A DNA stretch of 64,000 bases from Macrococcus brunensis. Its GTDB lineage: Bacteria; Bacillota; Bacilli; Staphylococcales; Staphylococcaceae. Both the position numbers and the translations under genes were made by a program. Every line of letters starts with the position of its first letter. Within the stretch, counting starts at the first letter, position 1. The notes below the pieces were generated by a model. It was not told the DNA's origin, ran no database searches, and was given only the letters and a program-made list of their open reading frames with translations. The stretch lies in NCBI RefSeq assembly GCF_004359615.1, contig NZ_SCWA01000010.1:1-64000 (forward strand). The letters run 5' to 3'. Positions 57,893 to 64,000 of the stretch are shown piece after piece.

Positions 57893-57927
57893 GAAAAGAG
57901 TGGGATATCCCGCTCTTTTCTTCTTGT
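57893..57927 (+). terminator. Leader hairpin of the nusA operon, possible NusA-dependent attenuator
   Basis: GAAAAGAGTGGGA (57893-57905) pairs with TCCCGCTCTTTTC (57908-57920), 13 bp with one G-T pair, followed by the broken U-rich tail TTCTTG. It lies between the promoter and rimP, so it can only be an attenuator. The imperfect tail fits a factor-dependent intrinsic terminator. Confidence 0.6.
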
Positions 57928-57945
57928 CAGACTAAGGAGGCATAT

Positions 57946-58413
57946 ATGAGCAAAATTACAGAACGTGTTGAAGAGATTGTGACGCCTATTGTTCATGATT
58001 TAGGTTTTGAGCTTGTTGACGTTGAATACGTGAAAGAAGGGCCGGACTATTATCTCCGCATCGCCATTGATAAAGAAGGCGGTGTTGATATTTCAGACTG
58101 TGCACTTGCCAGTGAGAAAATCAGTGAAGTGATGGACAAGGAAGATCCGATTGCGGAAGCTTACTTTATGGATGTTTCATCTCCAGGTGCTGAACGGCCG
58201 CTGAAAAAAGAAGCAGATTATACAGCAGCAGTCGGTCATCCGGTTTACGTCAAATTATACGAGGAAATCGGTGGCGACAAAGAGTGGCTCGGTGAACTTA
58301 TTAAATTTGATGCTGAGACGGTGACGATGTCTGTCAGAATCAAAACACGTACAAAGGAAATTGAACTGCCACGCAAAAAAATTGCAAAAATCAGACGTGC
58401 AGTCATTCTTTAA
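57946..58413 (+). CDS. rimP: Ribosome maturation factor RimP
   Basis: 155 residues with the RimP pattern 'DLGFELVDVEYVKEGPDYYL' and SSPGAERPLKKE. Needed for 30S assembly. TAAGGAGG precedes the ATG. First gene of the operon. Confidence 0.97.
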   Translation: MSKITERVEEIVTPIVHDLGFELVDVEYVKEGPDYYLRIAIDKEGGVDISDCALASEKISEVMDKEDPIAEAYFMDVSSPGAERPLKKEADYTAAVGHPVYVKLYEEIGGDKEWLGELIKFDAETVTMSVRIKTRTKEIELPRKKIAKIRRAVIL

Positions 58414-58428
58414 TTAACGGAGGACAAA

Positions 58429-59490
58429 ATGAAAAACAATGAATTATTAAACGCTATTGATTTTCTTGAAAAAGAAAAGAGTATCCCGCGTGAAGTGCTG
58501 ATTGAGACGATTGAAGCGGCACTGATTACCGCTTACAAAAAGAACTACAACTCAGCCAATAATGTTCGTGTTGAACTGAATATGGATAACGGCAGCTATG
58601 CGGTCTATTCCCGTAAAGATGTAGTAGAAGAAGTTGAAAACCCACGTGATCAGGTTTCATTAGAGATGGCACTTGAAACAAACCCTGCTTATGAAGTAGG
58701 TGATATCTTCGAAGAGAACGTAACCCCTTCAGACTTCGGCCGTGTCAGTGCGCAGGCTGCGAAACAGGCCGTGATGCAGCGTCTGCGTGATGCAGAGCGC
58801 GGTATTCTGTACAATGAATTCATCGATAAAGAGGATGATATCATGACAGGTGTCATCGACCGTGTCGATCATCGTTATGTCTATGTCACACTGGGCAAAA
58901 CAGAAGCGGTCTTATCAGAAGCAGAACGCAGCCCGAACGATGTTTATCGTCCGACTGAACGCATCAAAGTCTACGTTAATAAAGTAGAACAGACTACTAA
59001 AGGACCACAGATTTTCGTGTCCAGAAGTCATCCAGGGCTGTTAAAACGTCTCTTTGAACAAGAAGTACCGGAAATATTTGATGGTACTGTTGTCGTGAAG
59101 TCAGTTGCGCGTGAAGCAGGCGACCGTTCTAAGATCAGTGTTCACTCAGAAAATCCTGATATCGATGCAGTCGGTGCATGTGTCGGTGCTAAAGGTGCAC
59201 GTGTCGGTGCCGTTGTGGATGAACTGGGCGGCGAAAAAATTGATATCGTTGAGTGGAGCGCAGATCCGAAGACTTTTGTTAAAAATGCACTCAGTCCGTC
59301 ACAAGTGGTGGATGTGCTCGTTAACGAGGAAAATCAGTCTACTACTGTTATCGTTCCTGACTATCAGCTGTCACTTGCTATCGGCAAACGTGGCCAGAAT
59401 GCCCGTTTAGCAGCTAAACTGACAGGCTGGAAGATTGATATCAAGAGTGAGACAGACGCTAAAGAAGCGGGTATCTACCCAGTCGAATAA
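58429..59490 (+). CDS. nusA: Transcription termination/antitermination protein NusA
   Basis: 353 residues: N-terminal RNA polymerase-binding domain (1-125), S1 domain (about 133-200) and two KH domains ('VGACVGAKGARVGAVVDELG' and 'AIGKRGQNARLAAKLTGW'). No acidic C-terminal repeats, the normal Firmicutes form. Fifteen bases after rimP. Confidence 0.98.
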   Translation: MKNNELLNAIDFLEKEKSIPREVLIETIEAALITAYKKNYNSANNVRVELNMDNGSYAVYSRKDVVEEVENPRDQVSLEMALETNPAYEVGDIFEENVTPSDFGRVSAQAAKQAVMQRLRDAERGILYNEFIDKEDDIMTGVIDRVDHRYVYVTLGKTEAVLSEAERSPNDVYRPTERIKVYVNKVEQTTKGPQIFVSRSHPGLLKRLFEQEVPEIFDGTVVVKSVAREAGDRSKISVHSENPDIDAVGACVGAKGARVGAVVDELGGEKIDIVEWSADPKTFVKNALSPSQVVDVLVNEENQSTTVIVPDYQLSLAIGKRGQNARLAAKLTGWKIDIKSETDAKEAGIYPVE

Positions 59491-59498
59491 GGGGGAAG

Positions 59499-59786
59499 AT
59501 GATGAAACAGAAAAAAATTCCCATGCGTAAATGTATTTTAAGCCAGGAGATGAAACCGAAGCGTGAGATGCTGCGTGTTGTTCGTTCGAAAGAGGGCGAA
59601 ATCGCAGTCGATCCGACCGGTAAAGCGAATGGTCGCGGTGCATACGTATCTATGGATCTACCAATTATCGAAGAAGCGCGCAAAAAGAAAAGACTTGAAC
59701 AATTTTTTGAAGCAGATACAGAGACATTGAATCCGATATACGATGAACTGATACGTCTCGTCTATCGTTCAATGATACCTAAATGA
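59499..59786 (+). CDS. rnpM: YlxR/RnpM RNA-binding protein
   Basis: 95 residues with the DUF448 pattern MRKCILSQEMKPKREMLRVV and 'GRGAYVS'. Known in Bacillus as a regulator that binds RNase P RNA. It starts ATGATG; either is possible. The TGA overlaps the next ATG by four bases. Confidence 0.94.
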   Translation: MMKQKKIPMRKCILSQEMKPKREMLRVVRSKEGEIAVDPTGKANGRGAYVSMDLPIIEEARKKKRLEQFFEADTETLNPIYDELIRLVYRSMIPK

Positions 59787-60112
59787 GTCTGAAAGATCGT
59801 ATCTTAAACCTGCTCGGGCTTGCCATGCGTGCGCGCAAACTTGTGACAGGTGAAGAACTGGTTATAAATGAAGTGAGACGGGGTAAAGTCAGATTAGTGA
59901 TTTTATCAGAAGATGCTTCAGCGAACACACAAAAAAATATCATGAATAAATGTCAGTCATACCATGTGAAATGTCTGCAGTTCGGCTCGCGACATGAACT
60001 TGGATGGGCTATCGGTAAGGATGAACGTGTCATCATCGGTGTGCTTGACTCAGGCTTTGCGAAAAAGTTGAAAGACATGATTCATGAAAGTGATGAAGGA
60101 GAGAACCTATGA
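59783..60112 (+). CDS. ylxQ: YlxQ, L7Ae-family ribosomal protein
   Basis: 109 residues of the L7Ae/L30e fold with '[17 protein letters not shown]' and '[16 protein letters not shown]'. It binds kink-turn RNA in relatives. Overlaps rnpM and infB by four bases each. Confidence 0.94.
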   Translation: MSLKDRILNLLGLAMRARKLVTGEELVINEVRRGKVRLVILSEDASANTQKNIMNKCQSYHVKCLQFGSRHELGWAIGKDERVIIGVLDSGFAKKLKDMIHESDEGENL

Positions 60113-62280
60113 GTAAACAAAGAATATATGAATATGCTAAAGAAGTAGGCAAAAGAAGTAAGGATATTATCGACGAACTTCAGAAAATGGGTATTGAAGT
60201 AACGACTCATATGAAGACTTTAGAAGATAAAGAAATCAATAATCTGAATAAAATCTTCAAAAAAGATGCAGTGAAAGCTGGATCTAAACCAGAGCAGCCT
60301 AAAAAAGCGGAGACAACTCAAAATAAACCGCAGAACACTCAGAATAAACCTGCTCAGAACAACCAGAATCGTAACAATAAACCGGGACAGAATAAACCGA
60401 ACAATCGTCCGGGACAGAACAACAAACCGAATAACCGACCAGGTCAGAAAAATAATAAAGGCAAAAAAGGTAAAAATCAAAAGCCTCAGACGCCACCACC
60501 AGCACCTGTCGTGAAGGAAACACCTTCTAAAATCACTTACACAGAAGGCATCACAGTCGGTGAACTTGCTGAAAAATTAAACAAAGATGCTTCAGAAATC
60601 GTTAAAAACTTATTCATGGTGGGCATCATGGCGAACATCAACCAGCCACTGACTGAAGAAGCGATTGAACTGATCTGTGACGAATACGGTGTCGAAGCAG
60701 AACTAGAAGTCATCATTGATGCAACAGACCTTGAGACGTACTTCGAGGATGTTGACGCGGATGATGCTGATAAAGAAGAACGTCCACCTGTTGTTACAAT
60801 CATGGGTCACGTCGACCACGGTAAAACGACACTTCTTGACTCTATCCGTAATACACGTGTCACTGCTGGAGAAGCAGGCGGTATCACGCAGCATATCGGT
60901 GCGTATCAGATTGTCAATGAAGGCAAAAAAATCACGTTCCTTGATACACCTGGTCACGCGGCTTTCACTACGATGCGTGCACGTGGTGCTCAAGTAACAG
61001 ATATCACGATTCTAGTCGTGGCAGCAGATGATGGTGTAATGCCACAGACGATTGAAGCGATCAACCATGCGAAAGCAGCAGAAGTACCTATTATCGTCGC
61101 AGTTAATAAAGTCGATAAACCAACAGCTAACCCGGACCGTGTTATGCAGGAACTCGGTGAGCATGGTCTCTACCCAGAAGACTGGGGCGGCGACACAATC
61201 TTCGTTCAGCTGTCTGCATTAACTGGTGACGGTATCGATGATTTACTTGAAATGATTCAGCTTGTAACAGAAGTTGAAGAATTAAAAGCTAATCCAAAAC
61301 GTACTGCTTTAGGAACTGTTATTGAAGCAGAACTTGATAAATCTCGTGGACCAGCTGCATCGCTGTTAGTTCAGGATGGTACGCTTGAAATCGGTGATTC
61401 TATCGTTGTCGGTAACACGTACGGTCGTGTCCGTGCGATGGTCAATGACTTAGGTAAGCGTATTAAAACGGCTGGCCCGTCTACACCGATTGAAATTACA
61501 GGTTTGCAGGATGTACCACTTGCAGGTGACCGCTTCGTCGTCTTTAAAGATGAGAAAAAAGCTCGTCGTATCGGTGAAGCCCGTCAACAGCAGAACATCA
61601 TGGCTCAACGTCAGGAAAGTCAGAAAGTTTCTCTTGATAATCTCTTTGAACAGATGAAACAAGGCGAAATGAAAGACTTAAATGTTATCATTAAAGGGGA
61701 TGTGCAAGGTTCTGTAGAAGCACTTGCAGCGTCACTCATGAAAATTGATGTAGAAGGCGTTAACGTTCGTATCATTCATACAGCAGTAGGGGCAATCAAC
61801 GAATCAGACGTTACATTAGCATCTGCTTCTAACGGTATCATTATCGGTTTCAATGTACGTCCGGATGTCAATGCGAAACGTGCAGCTGAAGCAGAGAAAG
61901 TAGATATGCGTCTCCACCGCATCATCTATAAAGTAATCGAAGAAATCGAATTTGCGATGAAAGGGATGCTGGATCCTGAATTTGAAGAGAAAGTGATTGG
62001 ACAGGCTGAAGTACGTCAGACAATCAATATCTCTAAAGTCGGTACAGTAGCCGGTTCATACGTGACAGACGGTAAAATTACGCGTGACGCTAGCGTCCGC
62101 ATCATCCGTGACGGTATTGTGGTCTACGAAGGAGCAGTTGATGCACTTCGTCGATTCAAAGACGATGTAAAAGAAGTCACAGCTGGATACGAATGCGGTA
62201 TCACGATTGAAAACTTCAACGATATCAAGGAAGGCGACATCTTCGAAGCCTTCGTGATGGAAGAGATTAAACGCGTATAA
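60109..62280 (+). CDS. infB: Translation initiation factor IF-2
   Basis: 723 residues. IF2N domain at the start, a low-complexity Asn/Gln/Lys/Pro linker (about 60-125) built from repeats of the type [11 protein letters not shown], a second IF2N-like domain (about 145-200), and the GTPase with G1 GHVDHGKTT (near 230), 'DTPGHAAF' and NKVDKP. The linker is variable in length between strains of relatives. Last gene of the operon. Confidence 0.98.
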   Translation: MSKQRIYEYAKEVGKRSKDIIDELQKMGIEVTTHMKTLEDKEINNLNKIFKKDAVKAGSKPEQPKKAETTQNKPQNTQNKPAQNNQNRNNKPGQNKPNNRPGQNNKPNNRPGQKNNKGKKGKNQKPQTPPPAPVVKETPSKITYTEGITVGELAEKLNKDASEIVKNLFMVGIMANINQPLTEEAIELICDEYGVEAELEVIIDATDLETYFEDVDADDADKEERPPVVTIMGHVDHGKTTLLDSIRNTRVTAGEAGGITQHIGAYQIVNEGKKITFLDTPGHAAFTTMRARGAQVTDITILVVAADDGVMPQTIEAINHAKAAEVPIIVAVNKVDKPTANPDRVMQELGEHGLYPEDWGGDTIFVQLSALTGDGIDDLLEMIQLVTEVEELKANPKRTALGTVIEAELDKSRGPAASLLVQDGTLEIGDSIVVGNTYGRVRAMVNDLGKRIKTAGPSTPIEITGLQDVPLAGDRFVVFKDEKKARRIGEARQQQNIMAQRQESQKVSLDNLFEQMKQGEMKDLNVIIKGDVQGSVEALAASLMKIDVEGVNVRIIHTAVGAINESDVTLASASNGIIIGFNVRPDVNAKRAAEAEKVDMRLHRIIYKVIEEIEFAMKGMLDPEFEEKVIGQAEVRQTINISKVGTVAGSYVTDGKITRDASVRIIRDGIVVYEGAVDALRRFKDDVKEVTAGYECGITIENFNDIKEGDIFEAFVMEEIKRV

Positions 62281-62286
62281 AACATT

Positions 62287-62320
62287 AAAAGCTATCTTCT
62301 TAATGGAAGATAGCTTTTTT
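62287..62320 (+). terminator. infB operon terminator
   Basis: AAAAGCTATCTTC and GAAGATAGCTTTT form a 13-bp perfect stem followed by T residues. rbfA, the usual next gene, is absent. Confidence 0.93.
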
Positions 62321-62348
62321 TAGTACATACATTTAAATGTAAAAAGAG

Positions 62349-62354
62349 TATAAT
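62349..62354 (+). promoter_or_regulatory. -10 box of the 62385 gene
   Basis: TATAAT about 30 bases before the ATG; the -35 is poor. Confidence 0.4.
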
Positions 62355-62384
62355 AGAGCAAAGTAAAGTTTGACGGAGGGGTAT

Positions 62385-62750
62385 ATGGCATATATTAATT
62401 TTATTATGGGATGGAAGAATCAGGACCTTCAGGTTCTAAAAGAGATTTGTGACCCGGGCCTTAAAGTCTTTTTCGTGGACAGTGATAATCAGCAGATTGA
62501 ATATGATTATCATCAGTTTATTAATCTGCTCGATATTCGATTTCAAAATGTACAGGACTGGCAGTTTGATATTATCAACAGATATAATCGTTATGATGAG
62601 GAACTGATATTGTCAAATGTCACGCGAGAAAATAGTCAGCAGGAATTGATTGAGCCTTTGGCGTTCTGTATTTTTACGTTCAAGAAATCTAAGGAACCGA
62701 AACTGATCAGGATGTATATGGAAACTAAACTGAATCAGCAGAAATATTGA
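62385..62750 (+). CDS. Small protein of unknown function, possibly NTF2/SnoaL-like
   Basis: 121 residues from ATG 62385, or 126 from TTG 62370. GGAGGGG lies only three bases before the ATG and just after the TTG, so the start is uncertain. The pattern of an opening helix 'YINFIMGWKNQDLQVLKEI', then 'VFFVDSDNQQIEY' and alternating beta strands ('FCIFTFKK', 'LIRMYMETKL') recalls a SnoaL/NTF2-like cone fold, but I cannot name a family with confidence. Soluble, single gene, converging on the metal transporter operon. Confidence 0.6.
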   Translation: MAYINFIMGWKNQDLQVLKEICDPGLKVFFVDSDNQQIEYDYHQFINLLDIRFQNVQDWQFDIINRYNRYDEELILSNVTRENSQQELIEPLAFCIFTFKKSKEPKLIRMYMETKLNQQKY

Positions 62751-62777
62751 AACCCTCCACTTTACAAGTGGAGGGTT
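62751..62777. terminator. Terminator hairpin between two converging genes
   Basis: AACCCTCCACTT and AAGTGGAGGGTT form a 12-bp perfect stem around TAC. The T tails are weak on both strands. Confidence 0.7.
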
Positions 62778-62780
62778 ATG

Positions 62781-63671
62781 TTATTTCATACCATCATGAA
62801 TCGTCACAATATTATGCTCCATCATTTTATAGTAGGAATTCGTAGCCTTATCCTGTCCTATAGAATCGGTCAGTACTTCACCGAATATTTTTTTGCCGAT
62901 TTCATCACTTAAAGCATTCATGCTGCGTTTATCGACACTTGTTTCAACAAAAAGGTGTTTGACAGAATGTTTCTTTACGTAGTCGACAGCCTGTTTCATC
63001 TGTTCAGGTGTACCCTGTTTTTCAGTATTGATTTCCCATATATAGTGATGGTGGAGACCATAATCTCGACTGAAATACTTGAATGCGCCTTCACTCGTAA
63101 TCAACTGCTTTTGGTCTTCGGGTATGTCGTTAAACTTAGCGGCATATTTTTTATCGAGTGACAGAAGTTTCTCTTTATACTGCTCTGCATTTTTAGCATA
63201 ATCCTGCTGATGAGACGGATCTTGTTTGATCAACGCATCCTTGATGACATCCACGTAAAGAACACCATTTTTAATACTGAGCCAGGCATGTGGATCGACT
63301 TCCCTGCCATGTTCCAGTCTGATAGTATCAACATCTTGACTTGCCGCTACGACAGTATCGTCTTTGATAGACTTTCCTGCCTGGTCAAGGGCCTGATTGA
63401 ACCATCCATTCCCTGTTTCCAGATTAAGGCCATTATAAATGATAACATCTGCCTGTTCCAGTGCTGCAATGTCCTGTGGCTTAACTTCATACTCGTGCGG
63501 ATCCTGTCCGACTGGAACAATAGATTTTACATCCGCAGCCTGTCCTGCTATTTGTCTCGTCATATCATAGAGTATCGAATTGGTCGTTGTTACTGTCAGT
63601 CTATGCTCTGCTTGTTTTCCGCAGGCTGTCAGAGTAAGTAATAGAGTCAAAATAAGAATTATTTTTTTCAT
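62781..63671 (-). CDS. mntC: Manganese-type ABC transporter substrate-binding lipoprotein
   Basis: 296 residues of the cluster A-I (PsaA/MntC/ZnuA) family. Signal peptide MKKIILILTLLLTLTAC with lipid-attached Cys17. Metal ligands are visible as His in DPHEYEVKP, His in DPHAWLS, Glu in TSEGAFKYF and Asp in TDSIGQD. There is no His-rich loop, and the NTEKQGTPEQM motif is PsaA-like, so Mn(II) (or Fe) is more likely than Zn. ATG 63671 follows AGGAGG; a longer frame upstream has no signal peptide at its start. It overlaps the permease stop by four bases. Confidence 0.9.
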   Translation of the reverse strand: MKKIILILTLLLTLTACGKQAEHRLTVTTTNSILYDMTRQIAGQAADVKSIVPVGQDPHEYEVKPQDIAALEQADVIIYNGLNLETGNGWFNQALDQAGKSIKDDTVVAASQDVDTIRLEHGREVDPHAWLSIKNGVLYVDVIKDALIKQDPSHQQDYAKNAEQYKEKLLSLDKKYAAKFNDIPEDQKQLITSEGAFKYFSRDYGLHHHYIWEINTEKQGTPEQMKQAVDYVKKHSVKHLFVETSVDKRSMNALSDEIGKKIFGEVLTDSIGQDKATNSYYKMMEHNIVTIHDGMK

Positions 63672-64000
63672 CCAAATTTCCTCCTGATGGTTTGTGTTAT
63701 AAAGATAATGGCATAAATACTGCATGCCACTATGACAATTGCTGCACCGCTCGGTACATTATAGATAAAACTGAGATAAATGCCGATAATGGCGCTGATC
63801 AGTCCTATGGTTGAAGCAGTTATCATCATGGCGTGCAAAGATTTCGTGATGAGATAGGCTGCTGAAGCGGGCGTGATCAGCATGGCCACAACCAGGATGA
63901 TTCCGACTGTCTGAAGACTGACCACTGTGACAAGCGCCAGCATCAGCATGATGATGTACTGCCAGAGTTTTGGACTTAGGCCATTCATTTCAGCGAATAT
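63668..64000 (-). CDS. mntB: Metal ABC transporter permease, C-terminal part (cut by window edge)
   Basis: The frame stays open to the window end; 110 residues are visible before the TGA that overlaps the mntC ATG. It has the ABC-3 family segment 'LQTVGIILVVAMLITPASAA' and three to four further hydrophobic stretches. An ATPase gene would be expected upstream, outside the window. Confidence 0.88.
   Translation of the reverse strand: MFAEMNGLSPKLWQYIIMLMLALVTVVSLQTVGIILVVAMLITPASAAYLITKSLHAMMITASTIGLISAIIGIYLSFIYNVPSGAAIVIVACSIYAIIFITQTIRRKFG

Noticed and set aside
60289-60490. Repeat expansion or frameshift in infB
   Set aside because: The Asn/Gln/Pro/Lys-rich linker is a normal variable feature of Firmicutes IF-2 and the frame is intact throughout.

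Overview
The window is a low-to-moderate GC Gram-positive chromosome segment. Gene content and order place it in the Staphylococcaceae. The runs topA-trmFO-xerC-hslV-hslU-codY and rpsB-tsf-pyrH-frr-uppS-cdsA-dxr-rseP-proS-polC-rimP-nusA-rnpM-ylxQ-infB match the staphylococcal core backbone. The acuABC set, a khpA gene between rpsP and rimM, and the lineage-specific inserts make a Macrococcus-like member the best guess. Genus is inference; no rRNA lies in the window.

Layout. 1-210: left end of an IS3-family insertion sequence abutting the 3' end of acsA. 218-4446: acetate module, with acsA divergent from acuABC and one catabolite-response (cre) site in their overlapping promoters. 4552-6458: tRNA-Leu(CAG), then an ABC-F ATPase of the antibiotic-resistance type behind a leader with two tiny ORFs and terminator/antiterminator pairing. 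6611-9451: a large YhgE/Pip-type membrane protein. 9546-15694: a tyrosine-recombinase-fold protein lacking nearly all catalytic residues, followed by a complete seven-gene Mrp/Mnh cation/proton antiporter. 15729-18437: divergent nagA and GlcNAc PTS gene. 18475-18814: a 61-bp tandem repeat array flanked by a short inverted repeat.

18934-21194: rpsP-khpA-rimM-trmD, then rplS from its own promoter. 21332-32207: an insert relative to the usual rplS-rbgA neighbourhood, holding a small membrane protein, a heterodimeric ABC exporter with one degenerate ATP site, and a minus-strand CsbB/GtcA/YfhO-type glycosylation operon with two tandem YfhO paralogues. 32295-36089: rbgA, rnhB and sucCD. 36246-44285: dprA, topA, trmFO, xerC, hslVU and the GTP/branched-chain amino acid sensor codY. 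44439-47661: rpsB, tsf, pyrH and frr. 47773-53448: uppS, cdsA, dxr, rseP and proS, which join isoprenoid/phospholipid synthesis to membrane proteolysis. 53528-57832: polC. 57946-62280: the rimP-nusA-rnpM-ylxQ-infB operon behind a leader hairpin. The backbone then breaks: instead of rbfA/truB there is a small protein of unknown function and a minus-strand Mn-type ABC transporter (binding lipoprotein and partial permease).

Most of the window is housekeeping DNA with compact operons, frequent ATGA stop/start overlaps and clear intrinsic terminators. The parts that deserve attention are the ABC-F leader, the catalytically dead recombinase next to the antiporter, the duplicated YfhO, the repeat array, and the IS next to acsA.
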